This document shows, in pieces, positions 1-8,407 of a stretch of DNA of 64,000 nt (its first letter is position 1; each line of letters begins with the position of its first letter). The stretch is from positions 2,480,001-2,544,000 of the forward strand of contig NZ_JAFBBS010000001.1 in NCBI RefSeq assembly GCF_016907315.1, given 5' to 3'. Origin of the DNA: Microbacterium esteraromaticum (lineage in GTDB: Bacteria > Actinomycetota > Actinomycetes > Actinomycetales > Microbacteriaceae). The position numbers were made by a program, and so were the translations under genes. Under the pieces are notes generated by a model. It was given only the letters and a program-made list of their open reading frames with translations. It did no database searches and was not told where the DNA came from.

Positions 1-628
1 GCCCGATGCGAGCCCAGCCTCGGCCTGGGGCGCCCACCCAGATCATGACGGCGAACGCCGGCAGGGCCAGAAGGGCGATCAGCTTGGCCTGGATCGCCAG
101 CCCGACCAGCAGCCCGGCCAGCCAGGGACGCTTGCGCACCGCGATCAGCGCCCAGACGAGCAGCGCCGCCGCCGGGATCTCGCCCAGCAGATCAGCAGGA
201 CCCTGAATCGGCGAGATGCTGCCCAAGCCGTTGAATGCCAGTGGAGCCGCGGCACCCAGCAGGGCCGCCCAGCGGCCGCCCACGCGAGCGCCGAGCACAG
301 CCAGGCCGGCGATGAGCAGCGACCAGAACATCACGGGGACCAGCCGCGCGCTGATCACGGGATCGCCGCCGAACAGCAGCATTCCCGCCACGGGGAGCAG
401 CACCGCTGGCCCCGTCGAGATGCGGGCGTCGAAGGGGGTGATGGTCGAGCCCGAGAGAGCGCCGTCGCTGGAGTAGCCGAGGCCGGCGAGAAGATTCAGG
501 GGAACGGTGAGGTTGAACGCCTCGTCCTCCCAGAATCGCGCTGTCAGGCTGTGCTGGATCACGACGAGGTGACAGACGAGCAGCCCGACCGCCAGCATCC
601 AGAACGCGATGGTGCGGGACAGCCTCAT
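1..628 (-). CDS. GT-C membrane glycosyltransferase (partial, C-terminus outside window)
   Basis: An open frame starts with ATG at 628 and runs off the left edge, giving at least 209 residues without a stop. The N-terminus is a membrane segment (about residues 7-25), followed by a WEDEAF motif at about residues 33-38. That acidic loop right after the first helix is typical of GT-C enzymes (ArnT/PMT/GtrC-like) that use polyprenyl-phosphate sugars on the outer membrane face. Several more hydrophobic stretches follow. The start lies 2 nt after the stop of the GT2 gene, so the two are probably translationally coupled. Donor and acceptor cannot be told from sequence. The family call is fairly safe. 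Confidence 0.75.
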   Translation of the reverse strand, partial: MRLSRTIAFWMLAVGLLVCHLVVIQHSLTARFWEDEAFNLTVPLNLLAGLGYSSDGALSGSTITPFDARISTGPAVLLPVAGMLLFGGDPVISARLVPVMFWSLLIAGLAVLGARVGGRWAALLGAAAPLAFNGLGSISPIQGPADLLGEIPAAALLVWALIAVRKRPWLAGLLVGLAIQAKLIALLALPAFAVMIWVGAPGRGWARIG

Positions 629-630
629 CG

Positions 631-1401
631 TCACGGCTTCCGGATGCTGCGCAGCGGTGCGTTCGGGCGAAGCGACAGCATCCACGCCTCGCGCAGCGCG
701 CCGACGACGAACCGCCGCAGACGCGGCGGCGGCACCAGCGCCTTCACACCACCGCCCCACATCGTGCCGCTCGTCGATGCCCCACGGCGCGGGATGCTCG
801 TGACGGCGAGGTAGCGAACCGAGAAGTCGCCGCGCGCCTCGGCGAGCGAGAAGTGCACATGCGGCACGAGAAGCTCGGAGGGCGCTGCGTCGAGCAGTGC
901 GCGCAGCGCCGCGGGCCGATAGGCGCGCAGCGGGGTGTTGACGTCTGGGACCCGGCGGCCTGCGGCCGAGGCGATCATCAGCCCGACCGCCCCGGTGAGG
1001 ACGCGGCGGTACCAGGGGTCGGTGCGGCTGTGGCGCACGCCGTGCACGACATCGGCGGCGGTGGTCTGGGCTGCCCCCACGAGGCGGGCGAAATCCGGTC
1101 CGATGAACTGCCCGTCGCCGTCGACATGCACGAGCAGGTCGGGGTCGAGCGCGAGCCCCGCGCGGTACGCGGCGAGGGCGGTGGGCCCGTGCCCGCGATT
1201 GTCTGGCTGCGGCTCGACCTGCACATCGTCGATGCCCGTGAGCGCTGCGACCGTGGCATCCGTCGACAGGTCGTCCGCGACGACGAACGACAGCCGATCG
1301 GTGAGGGGTGCGACGTTCTCGCGGATCTCGTCGATGAAACCGCGGATGCCCTCTGCCTCGTTGTAGGCGGGCATCACGATGACGAGATGGGGTACTGACA
1401 C
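631..1401 (-). CDS. Glycosyltransferase family 2 (polyprenyl-phosphate sugar synthase-like)
   Basis: The protein is 256 aa and starts with GTG at 1401, behind a GAGG Shine-Dalgarno 6 nt upstream. The GT-A fold begins at once (IVMPAYNEAEG), then comes a VADDLSTDAT nucleotide-binding segment and a VDGDGQF motif that supplies the metal-binding aspartates. There are no C-terminal membrane helices, unlike full-length GtrB. With the downstream GT-C protein and the divergent GtrA-like protein it forms the three-part set (lipid-linked sugar synthesis, flipping, transfer) known from Gtr glycosylation systems. The pathway assignment is inferred from context. Confidence 0.8.
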   Translation of the reverse strand: MSVPHLVIVMPAYNEAEGIRGFIDEIRENVAPLTDRLSFVVADDLSTDATVAALTGIDDVQVEPQPDNRGHGPTALAAYRAGLALDPDLLVHVDGDGQFIGPDFARLVGAAQTTAADVVHGVRHSRTDPWYRRVLTGAVGLMIASAAGRRVPDVNTPLRAYRPAALRALLDAAPSELLVPHVHFSLAEARGDFSVRYLAVTSIPRRGASTSGTMWGGGVKALVPPPRLRRFVVGALREAWMLSLRPNAPLRSIRKP

Positions 1402-1461
1402 GCGGATCCTCACGGTGAACGGGAGCGGTACAGTGCCACTCGCTAGTAGCCTAGTTGAGCC

Positions 1462-1911
1462 ATGAAGAATGACTCTCGCCTGCGGCGACTTGCCTCGGTC
1501 GGAAGTCGCTTCCTCGTCGTCGGCGCCCTCAGCACCCTGATCGAGATCGGTGTCTTCAACCTGCTCGTCTACGTCATGGGGGTCGACGTCGTCTGGGGCA
1601 AGATCATCGCATCGCTGGTCGCCCTGGTGAACGCCTACATCGGCAACCGTGAATGGACGTTCAAGCACCGTGACCGTCGCGGCCGGGTGAATGAGCTCGT
1701 GCTCTTCCTCATCACCAACGCGGTGTGCACCGGGCTGGGCGCACTGCTTCTCTGGCTCGGCGTTCTCGGGGCATCGGCGATTCTGGGCCGAGACGCAGGC
1801 CCGTTCGCCGTCAACTTCGTGAACCTGGTCAGCATCGCGATCGTCGTTCTCGTGCGATTCGCGCTGTACCACGGCATCGTCTTCCGCGTCGCGCCGCCCA
1901 AGCAGCCGTGA
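1462..1911 (+). CDS. GtrA-family membrane protein
   Basis: The 149-aa protein has four hydrophobic segments, including one near residues 17-40 and a last one near residues 115-140. It carries the GtrA-type NxxWTF signature (GNREWTF, about residues 61-67). GtrA proteins are thought to flip undecaprenyl-phosphate-linked sugars. The gene is divergent from the GT2/GT-C pair, sharing a 60-bp intergenic region. A TAGCCT box ends 9 nt before the ATG with no clear Shine-Dalgarno between, which suggests a leaderless or nearly leaderless transcript. A strong hairpin directly after the stop ends the gene. Confidence 0.85.
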   Translation: MKNDSRLRRLASVGSRFLVVGALSTLIEIGVFNLLVYVMGVDVVWGKIIASLVALVNAYIGNREWTFKHRDRRGRVNELVLFLITNAVCTGLGALLLWLGVLGASAILGRDAGPFAVNFVNLVSIAIVVLVRFALYHGIVFRVAPPKQP

Positions 1912-1914
1912 TCG

Positions 1915-1944
1915 CGATGGCCGGCGGAGGTCCGCCGGCCATCG
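1915..1944. terminator. Bidirectional terminator between convergent genes
   Basis: A perfect 14-bp inverted repeat (1915-1928 and 1931-1944) leaves almost no loop, so it would fold as a 12-13 bp stem. It starts 4 nt after the gtrA-like stop and ends 7 nt before the stop of the convergent DUF4012 gene. No T-run follows, as is common in high-GC actinobacteria. Confidence 0.85.
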
Positions 1945-1950
1945 ATCAGC

Positions 1951-3891
1951 TCAGTCGCCGCAGCCCGCGGCGTCGACGGTGAGCGCCGTCGGGCGCACCA
2001 TCGGAGTGTGGCGAACCTCGAGGGGGCCGTATTCGCCGGCCGCGCCGTCGAACGTGGCCGAGACGGTGTGCTTCTGGCCGGGGGCGTTCTGCACCTGCAC
2101 GAGCACCGCCGGGCGTCCGAGATGCGGCTTCAGCGTGGCCTTCGCGGGCTTGCCGTCGACGGTGACCGTGGCGGTCTTCGCGCCGATGGGGCCGTACAGC
2201 ACGAGGTTGGTCGCGACATCGCCCTTCTTGAAGAAGCGCGCCGGCGCGATGTAGCGAGCGAGGCCGGCCGCCTGGTCGGCGTTGAGCGTGTTGGTGAGGG
2301 TCGCGGTGACGCCGAAGACGGGGGCATCGGGTGCGGTGCACTGGGTCGATGACGCGGCGAGGTCGAGCTGCATGTAGTAGTCGAGCTTGCCCTCGGTGAT
2401 GTCGTTGACGTATGCGCCGACCATCGTCGACGAGTCGTTGGTGGTGGGCAGCTTGCCCGCGAGCCGCGATTCGCCGACCAGCTCGGCCTCGGACTCGGTG
2501 GCCGGCTGATACATCAGGCGTCCTTCGTCGGTCGCCTGAGTGAGCGCGGCGAGCAGTGCCTTCGGCTCGGCCTTGCCCGAGGTGAGGCCGGTGAAGACAG
2601 CCTGCGCCGAAGCGGCGAAGACGGCGTCCTGCCTTTCGGGAACCGGGTACTCGGAGTAGATGCCGTTGAGCAGGAAGGGAACGGCGTTCTTGTCGGTGAG
2701 CGTCAGCGGCTCGTCCATCACCCGCACCTTGTAGCCGAAGCCGACGTCCACGGGGTCGTTCGGCACGGTGACGGGGCCCGTGGCCTTCAGCAGGTAGCCG
2801 AGCGCGACGGGGTCGAACGAGACGACGGCGTCGATCGGCGTGCCGAACTCCTCGGCCCACCACGCCCGCATGATCCCGGCGGTCTCGGTGAAATCGGGGG
2901 AGAGCGTGGAGTCCTGCATCCAGCGCCCGATCTTGTCGCCGTAGAGACCCACGGTCTCGGGGTTCAGCTTCGTGACCGGAGTCTTGCGGCCGTTGTCGAA
3001 GTCGCCGCTCGATGCCTGCTGTTCGATGCTGATGCGGCCCTTGTCGACCTTGATCACGACGAGCGCCGCCGGATTTCCGCCCGTCCCGCGAGACTCGGCG
3101 TTGTTCTGGATGAGCACGAGATAGTTGCGCGGCTTCTCGTCGCCGAGCGCGGCGGGCAGGACGCCGAGGATCTCGGCCGCCGGCTTCAGCATCGGCTCGA
3201 GCTCGTCGACGGTGCCGGTGAGCTTGCCGAGGGCGCCGGAGACCTGAGAGATCAGCTCGTCTTCCTGGATGGTGTCGAGCTGCGTCGCGGCCTTCGACAC
3301 GGCCGTGGATGCCTGGGAGACGACGCCCTGCATCGACTTGATGCCGGCGAGATCGATCGCTCCGTCGGCCGGCTTCAGAGCCGCGAGCGACAGGTCGGTC
3401 GCCGGGGTGAGCGCATCGCGGACGAGGTCGTCGGTGACGGATGCGGCGGTGCGGACGGCGTAGAGGTTCGGGCCGGCGACGGGAACCCACTCCAGGCTCT
3501 TCCAGATGTCGTCATCGGTCTGCTTCCTGGCATCCGCGGTCAGAGCGGAGATCTGCGCGACGGTCTCCTTGGCTGCGGCGTTGTCGCCGGCCATCACATC
3601 GTCCGCCGCCTTCGACGCGAGCGGCATCGCCTGCTCGAGGGAGCTCTTGGCCGCCATGGCGCGGTCGTACACGTGCTTGCCCATGAGGCCGCCGATCACG
3701 ACCACCGCGATCAGGATCAGAAGGATGCTGATCGGAACCCAGAAGCGGAAGCTGCGCAGCAGCGGACGCCGCGGGGGCCGGCCGTCATCGCCTGATCCGG
3801 CGTCGGTGTCGAAGATCTCCCGGGAGAACTGGTCGAACGCCTCAGTCTGCTCGCGCTGCTGCTGGGCGCGACGTTCGGCACGTGTCTGCAT
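1951..3891 (-). CDS. DUF4012 membrane-anchored envelope protein
   Basis: The protein is 646 aa from the ATG at 3891. It has a short cytoplasmic N-terminus rich in Arg and Gln, one membrane helix (about residues 47-69, ending VVVIGGLMGKHVY), then a long extracytoplasmic part. The middle carries the DUF4012 core (NYLVLIQNNAESRGTGG, then a conserved stretch around FGTPIDAVVSFDPVALGYLL). Family members occur in actinobacterial surface polysaccharide regions and their biochemical role is unknown. The start is supported by a TACGAT box 6 nt upstream, matching the leaderless pattern elsewhere here. An in-frame extension to 4119 would overlap the divergent coaA and is rejected. Confidence 0.85.
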   Translation of the reverse strand: MQTRAERRAQQQREQTEAFDQFSREIFDTDAGSGDDGRPPRRPLLRSFRFWVPISILLILIAVVVIGGLMGKHVYDRAMAAKSSLEQAMPLASKAADDVMAGDNAAAKETVAQISALTADARKQTDDDIWKSLEWVPVAGPNLYAVRTAASVTDDLVRDALTPATDLSLAALKPADGAIDLAGIKSMQGVVSQASTAVSKAATQLDTIQEDELISQVSGALGKLTGTVDELEPMLKPAAEILGVLPAALGDEKPRNYLVLIQNNAESRGTGGNPAALVVIKVDKGRISIEQQASSGDFDNGRKTPVTKLNPETVGLYGDKIGRWMQDSTLSPDFTETAGIMRAWWAEEFGTPIDAVVSFDPVALGYLLKATGPVTVPNDPVDVGFGYKVRVMDEPLTLTDKNAVPFLLNGIYSEYPVPERQDAVFAASAQAVFTGLTSGKAEPKALLAALTQATDEGRLMYQPATESEAELVGESRLAGKLPTTNDSSTMVGAYVNDITEGKLDYYMQLDLAASSTQCTAPDAPVFGVTATLTNTLNADQAAGLARYIAPARFFKKGDVATNLVLYGPIGAKTATVTVDGKPAKATLKPHLGRPAVLVQVQNAPGQKHTVSATFDGAAGEYGPLEVRHTPMVRPTALTVDAAGCGD

Positions 3892-3897
3892 TCCTCC

Positions 3898-3903
3898 ATC
3901 GTA
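3898..3903 (-). promoter_or_regulatory. -10 box (TACGAT) of the DUF4012 gene
   Basis: TACGAT lies exactly 6 nt upstream of the ATG at 3891. The same spacing is seen for acpS, tsaB and the THUMP-like methyltransferase gene, so the transcript probably begins at or next to the start codon. Confidence 0.5.
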
Positions 3904-3970
3904 GGATCCCTCGGGGGTGTGAACGATGTGAGCGCCGGACGGGCGGGAATGCGTCGGTAGCATGGGCTCC

Positions 3971-4915
3971 GTGACCGTCACCTCCCCGACCCCGCCGCTG
4001 TCTCCGTATCGCGAGATCGACCGCGCCGACTGGGCGCGGCTCGCGGCGGGGATCGACCAGCCGCTCACCGAGACCGAGGTCGTCGGCATCAGGGGCATCG
4101 GCGACCGGCTCGACATCACCGAGGTGCGCGAGGTCTATCTGCCGCTGAGCCGACTGCTCAGCCTGTATGCGAGCTCGACCCGGCAGCTCGGAGCCGCGAC
4201 CAGCGCGTTCCTGCAGGAGAACGACACCACGACCCCGTTCGTCGTGGGCGTCGCCGGCTCGGTCGCCGTCGGCAAGTCGACCATCGCCCGCCTGCTGCGC
4301 GAGCTGATGAGCCGCTGGCCGGGCACGCCCCGGGTCGAGCTGGTCACGACAGACGGGTTCCTCTACCCGAACGCCGAGCTCGAGCGGCGCGGCCTGATGG
4401 ACCGCAAAGGCTTTCCTGAGTCGTACGACCGCCGTGCCCTCATCTCGTTCCTCACCGAGGTGAAGAGCGGTGCAGCCGAGGTGCGCGCTCCGTTCTATTC
4501 GCACATGCGCTACGACATCGTGCCCGACGCGCACGTCGTGGTGCGCCGCCCCGATGTCGTCATCGTCGAGGGACTCAACGTGCTGCAGCCGCCGCCCGCA
4601 CCCAACGACGTCGCGGTGAGCGACCTCTTCGACTTCTCGATCTTCGTCGACGCCGACACCCGTCACATCGAGCGCTGGTACATCGACCGGTTCCTCGCGC
4701 TGCGGCAGGGCGCGTTCAGCAATCCCTCGTCGTACTTCAACGTGTTCGCGCACCTGACCGATGACGAGGCCGTGACGACGGCCCTCGGCTACTGGAACGA
4801 GATCAACATGCCGAATCTCGTCGAGAATGTGATGCCCACCAAGCACCGCGCCACTCTGGTGCTGCGCAAGGGCGCCGACCACGCCGTCGAGAGCGTGCAG
4901 CTGCGTAAGGTGTGA
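3971..4915 (+). CDS. coaA: Pantothenate kinase, type I
   Basis: CoaA phosphorylates pantothenate in the first step of coenzyme A synthesis. The protein is 314 aa from GTG 3971, close to the usual 310-320 aa. It has the P-loop GVAGSVAVGKST (about residues 93-104), the TTDGFLYPN segment, and the substrate-pocket motif YDIVPDAHV. An ATG at 3962 is in frame, but it overlaps a TAGCAT box that sits 7 nt before the GTG. A leaderless transcript would therefore exclude that ATG, so the GTG is preferred; the difference is 3 residues. The VanZ gene follows 4 nt after the stop. Confidence 0.95.
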   Translation: MTVTSPTPPLSPYREIDRADWARLAAGIDQPLTETEVVGIRGIGDRLDITEVREVYLPLSRLLSLYASSTRQLGAATSAFLQENDTTTPFVVGVAGSVAVGKSTIARLLRELMSRWPGTPRVELVTTDGFLYPNAELERRGLMDRKGFPESYDRRALISFLTEVKSGAAEVRAPFYSHMRYDIVPDAHVVVRRPDVVIVEGLNVLQPPPAPNDVAVSDLFDFSIFVDADTRHIERWYIDRFLALRQGAFSNPSSYFNVFAHLTDDEAVTTALGYWNEINMPNLVENVMPTKHRATLVLRKGADHAVESVQLRKV

Positions 4916-4919
4916 CCGC

Positions 4920-5456
4920 GTGACAGACGAGTTCACGCGCATGCTGCAGTCCGCTCGGCCCGCCGCGCCATCCCGCCCCTCGACAGGAGGGCTCCGAGCC
5001 GGGATCGCGGTGGTGCTGCTGCTTCTGTGCCTCGCGGTCGTGCTGTGGGTGACCATGTCGCCCACTCCGATCAACCTCGGGCGCGAGGAGGCCATCCGCA
5101 AGCTGCTCATGGTGCTGCACGACAACGGGGTGCCCGAGTGGTTCGGGTACTCGAAGCTCGAGTTCACCGCGAACATCGCGATGTTCGTTCCGCTCGGCCT
5201 GCTGATCGGCCTGGCGCTGCCCCGGCGCGGGGTGTGGCTCGGACTGGTTCTCGCGCCCGCCTTCTCTGCGGGGATCGAGCTCGCGCAGGCGCTGCTGCTG
5301 TCGCAGCGCACCGCCTCGGTGCAGGATGTCATCGCCAACAGTCTCGGAGGATGGACGGGCCTGCTGTTCGCCGTCGTCATCCGTGCGCTGGTACACGCCC
5401 GTGACCGCAAGGTCGTGGCGCAGAGTCAATGGGACCAACGCTGGGCGCGGCGCTGA
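4920..5456 (+). CDS. VanZ-family membrane protein
   Basis: This 178-aa protein has four hydrophobic segments. The VanZ-like core runs from the first helix (about residues 26-46), through KLEFTANIAMFVPLGLLIGL and a GIELAQ motif, to QDVIANSLGGWTG. Those polar residues at helix ends are the family hallmark. VanZ proteins affect glycopeptide or lipoglycopeptide tolerance in some Firmicutes, but most family members have no known function. The GTG start lies 4 nt after the coaA stop, so the two are probably one operon. Confidence 0.8.
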   Translation: MTDEFTRMLQSARPAAPSRPSTGGLRAGIAVVLLLLCLAVVLWVTMSPTPINLGREEAIRKLLMVLHDNGVPEWFGYSKLEFTANIAMFVPLGLLIGLALPRRGVWLGLVLAPAFSAGIELAQALLLSQRTASVQDVIANSLGGWTGLLFAVVIRALVHARDRKVVAQSQWDQRWARR

Positions 5457-5490
5457 TGAGGGCCGCCCGGCGATTCGCCGCCCCGGGGGC

Positions 5491-7044
5491 TCAGTGGGCG
5501 GTGCGCCCAGGCGCGATGACCGCCTTGATCGTGCGGAACAGGATGTGGAGGTCCTGCGTGAAAGACCAGTTCTCGACGTAGTAGAGGTCGAGACGGATGG
5601 AGTCCTCGGGGGTGAGCTGCGACCTTCCGCTCACCTGCCACAGTCCGCTCATACCAGGCTTGACCATCAGACGGCGTTCCACGACATCGTCGTAGAGGGC
5701 GACCTCGGCGGGGCGCTGGGGCCGCGGCCCGACCAGGCTCATCTTGCCCGAGAGCACGTTGAGCAGCTGCGGCAGCTCGTCGATCGAATGGCGACGCATG
5801 ATCCGGCCGACACGGGTGATGCGCGGATCATCCGTGACCTTGAAGAACGGCTGCTCGGGGGCTCCCTGCAGGTCGAGCAGGCTGGCGAGCTGGTCGTCTG
5901 CTCCCTCGACCATCGAGCGGAACTTGAACATGGCGAACGTCGTGCCCCGTCGCCCGACGCGCTCCTGCGTGTAGAGCACCGGTCCTGGGCCCTCGAGACG
6001 CACCGCGACGGCCGCGGCCAGCATGATCGGCGACGTGAGGAGCAGCAGCAGGATCGAGCCGACGATGTCGAAGGATCGCTTCGCGAAGCGCCGGTACCCC
6101 TCGAGCCGAGGGAAGTCGACGTGAACCAGGGGAAGGCCGGCCACGGGCTTCGCGTGGATGCGCGGGCCCGCGACGTCGGTGAGCGCGGGCGCGACGACCC
6201 AGCTCACATCCCGTTCGGCCATCGCCCAGCCGAGCCGGCGCATCGCGGTCGGATTGATCTCGTCGGCACCGGTGAGGATGAGGGTGTCGGCGCCGGTGGC
6301 GTCGATGGCCTCTTTCGCCTCATGCAGCGGGGCGAGCACCGGCACGTCGCCGATCATGTCCGAGACGCCGTGCGGGGTGACGGCGCCGACGATCACGTAC
6401 CCCGTGCCGTGGGTGCTGCGGATCTGCTTCACGACATGCGCGATCTTCTCGCGATCCCCGAGGATGACCGCTCGATAGACGTATTCTCCGGCCGACTGGC
6501 GTCTGCGCAGCCACTGGCGGCACCACCACCGTCCCAGCAGCAGCCCGGTGAGTCCGACGGGCAGCGCGAAGAGGAAGAGCGTACGGGCGACCTCGATGCG
6601 CAGGAAGAACGCGAAGATCACGATCGCCGCGAAGACGAACAGGGTCGAATCGACCACGCGCCTGTACTCGAGCACCCCGTGGCCGACGATGTGACGGTCG
6701 CGAGTGTCGAACGCCGCGAGCGTGAGCATCCAGAGCAGGCCGACGATGGTGAGCGGCACGAAGTACGGCACGTCGTCGGGCCCGTTCGGCCACACGATGC
6801 TGGCCTGCAGACCAGGCAGCATCAGCAGGCCGAAGACCACCAATGTGGCGACGAGGATGATCACATCCGTGTAGAGGAGTCGTCTCGAGTAGCGGCGCAC
6901 CCACGATGGCACACGCCGTCGCTGGATCGTCGCGCCCGCCGCACCGGAGATGGACGGGGCTGCGGGGGCAGTCCTCGGTCTGGTTCCGGAGTACGAGGGT
7001 CGTGGGAGGAACGCACTGTTCCCCTTGTTCGACTCGGTCGTCAC
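5491..7044 (-). CDS. Polyprenyl-phosphate sugar-1-phosphate transferase (WbaP/WcaJ type)
   Basis: The 517-aa protein has the full polyisoprenyl-phosphate hexose-1-phosphate transferase layout. A cytoplasmic head precedes four N-terminal membrane helices (about residues 55-170), then a Rossmann-like CoA-binding-type domain (AVILGDREKIAHVV), then the catalytic bacterial sugar transferase domain from about residue 325 (KRSFDIVGS, MFKFRSM, DELPQLLNVLSGKMSLVGPRPQ). It would start glycan synthesis by loading the first sugar phosphate onto undecaprenyl phosphate. The start is GTG. The upstream region holds TATCCT and TATATC candidate -10 boxes near 7100-7115. The specific sugar cannot be read from sequence. 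Confidence 0.93.
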   Translation of the reverse strand: MTTESNKGNSAFLPRPSYSGTRPRTAPAAPSISGAAGATIQRRRVPSWVRRYSRRLLYTDVIILVATLVVFGLLMLPGLQASIVWPNGPDDVPYFVPLTIVGLLWMLTLAAFDTRDRHIVGHGVLEYRRVVDSTLFVFAAIVIFAFFLRIEVARTLFLFALPVGLTGLLLGRWWCRQWLRRRQSAGEYVYRAVILGDREKIAHVVKQIRSTHGTGYVIVGAVTPHGVSDMIGDVPVLAPLHEAKEAIDATGADTLILTGADEINPTAMRRLGWAMAERDVSWVVAPALTDVAGPRIHAKPVAGLPLVHVDFPRLEGYRRFAKRSFDIVGSILLLLLTSPIMLAAAVAVRLEGPGPVLYTQERVGRRGTTFAMFKFRSMVEGADDQLASLLDLQGAPEQPFFKVTDDPRITRVGRIMRRHSIDELPQLLNVLSGKMSLVGPRPQRPAEVALYDDVVERRLMVKPGMSGLWQVSGRSQLTPEDSIRLDLYYVENWSFTQDLHILFRTIKAVIAPGRTAH

Positions 7045-7171
7045 GTCATCCGCTCTGCATTCTTGTACTGCAGCACCTCGCCGCCCCTCAGCGGCCGGGT
7101 GGATATACCAGGATAATACTCATCACCGCTCATTTTCGGCCGAGCGGCGCGTCGGATCCGGCCGCTGGGCG

Positions 7172-8338
7172 TCAGTCTCGCCCGAAGATGTCGCGGGTGT
7201 AGACCTTCTCGGCGACATCGTCGAGGGCATCCGTCGCCCGGTTCGCGATGATCACGTCCGAGCGCCGCTTGAAGTCGTCGAAGTCGCGCACGACCTCCGA
7301 GTGGAAGAACTCCTCGTCTTCGAGCGTGGGTTCGTAGATCACGACGGTCAGCCCCTTGGCCTTGAGCCGCTTCATGATGCCCTGGATCGACGACTGCCGG
7401 AAGTTGTCGGAACCGGACTTCATCACCAGACGGTAGATGCCGACCGTCTCGGGGCCGCGGGAGAGGATATCGGCGGCGACGAAGTCCTTACGGGTGCTGT
7501 TCGCCTCGACGATCGCCGCGATGAGGTTCTGCGGCACCTCGGAGTAGTTCGCGAGGAGCTGCTTCGTGTCCTTCGGCAGGCAGTATCCGCCATAGCCGAA
7601 CGACGGGTTGTTGTAATGCGAGCCGATGCGCGGATCGAGCCCCACGCCCTCGATGATCTGACGCGTGTCCAGCCCGTGCACGGCGGCGTAGGTGTCGAGC
7701 TCGTTGAAGTAGGCGACGCGCAGCGCGAGATAGGTGTTGGCGAAGAGCTTGATCGCCTCGGCCTCGGTCGAATCGGTGAGCAGCACCGGCACGTCGGTGT
7801 CGATGGCTCCCTCGACGAGCAGATCGGCGAAGCGCCGGCCGGCGGGGCCGCGGTCTCCCACCACGATGCGCGACGGATGCAGGTTGTCATAGAGCGCGCG
7901 ACCCTCGCGCAGGAACTCGGGCGAGAAGATGATGGTCGCTTCGGGGTGCTGTGCAGCCAGCCCCGCGGTGAAGCCGACAGGCACGGTCGACTTGATGACG
8001 ACGATCGCGCGAGGGTTGACCTCGAGCACGACGCGCACGACCGACTCGACCGAAGAGGTGTCGAAGAAGTTCGCGACCTCGTCGTAGTTGGTCGGCGTCG
8101 CGACGACCACGAAGTCGGCGTCACGGTAGGCGGCCTCGGCATCGAGCGTCGCGGTCAGATCGAGCTCGCCAGTGGTGAGGTACTCCTGCAGCTCGTCATC
8201 GATGATGGGCGAGAGCCTGTCGTTGAGAAGATCGACCTTGTGCGGGTCGATGTCGACAGCCACGACTTCGTGGTGCTGAGCGAGGATGACGGCGTTCGAC
8301 AGGCCCACGTAGCCGGTGCCGGCGATGGCGATCTTCAT
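7172..8338 (-). CDS. ugd: UDP-glucose 6-dehydrogenase
   Basis: The protein is 388 aa, usual for short-form UDP-glucose/GDP-mannose dehydrogenases. It has the N-terminal NAD-binding GTGYVG motif (residues 7-12), the KSTVPVG segment, and the catalytic GGYCLPKDT motif with nucleophile Cys253. It oxidises UDP-glucose to UDP-glucuronate, supplying uronic acid for the neighbouring glycosyltransferases. A TAGCCT box lies 7 nt before the ATG, suggesting a leaderless message. The gene is divergent from the GT2-GT4 gene at 8408. Confidence 0.93.
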   Translation of the reverse strand: MKIAIAGTGYVGLSNAVILAQHHEVVAVDIDPHKVDLLNDRLSPIIDDELQEYLTTGELDLTATLDAEAAYRDADFVVVATPTNYDEVANFFDTSSVESVVRVVLEVNPRAIVVIKSTVPVGFTAGLAAQHPEATIIFSPEFLREGRALYDNLHPSRIVVGDRGPAGRRFADLLVEGAIDTDVPVLLTDSTEAEAIKLFANTYLALRVAYFNELDTYAAVHGLDTRQIIEGVGLDPRIGSHYNNPSFGYGGYCLPKDTKQLLANYSEVPQNLIAAIVEANSTRKDFVAADILSRGPETVGIYRLVMKSGSDNFRQSSIQGIMKRLKAKGLTVVIYEPTLEDEEFFHSEVVRDFDDFKRRSDVIIANRATDALDDVAEKVYTRDIFGRD

Positions 8339-8345
8339 GACGTCA

Positions 8346-8351
8346 AGGCTA
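8346..8351 (-). promoter_or_regulatory. -10 box (TAGCCT) of ugd
   Basis: TAGCCT on the minus strand ends 7 nt before the ugd ATG, again at leaderless spacing. No convincing -35 box is visible. Confidence 0.45.
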
Positions 8352-8371
8352 TCTGGCCGAAAGGGGTCAGA

Positions 8372-8399
8372 TTACCCGCGTAACTGCCGCAGATAGACT
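8372..8399 (+). promoter_or_regulatory. Promoter of the GT2-GT4 gene
   Basis: A TTACCC -35-like hexamer (8372-8377) is followed after 16 nt by TAGACT (8394-8399), which ends 8 nt before the ATG at 8408. The short distance suggests a leaderless or nearly leaderless transcript. Confidence 0.5.
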
Positions 8400-8407
8400 C
8401 GAGTGCC

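Noticed and set aside
1946..3490. A 514-codon arginine-rich minus-strand frame inside the DUF4012 gene, and similar long frames antisense to flhA, fliF, flagellin and glmS
   Set aside because: They are high-GC shadow frames with Arg/Ala/Pro-rich composition and no family likeness, and they lie wholly within well-supported genes.
5457..5490. Terminator between the convergent VanZ and sugar-transferase genes
   Set aside because: The GC-rich bases form only short, competing stems; a terminator is plausible there but not demonstrable.
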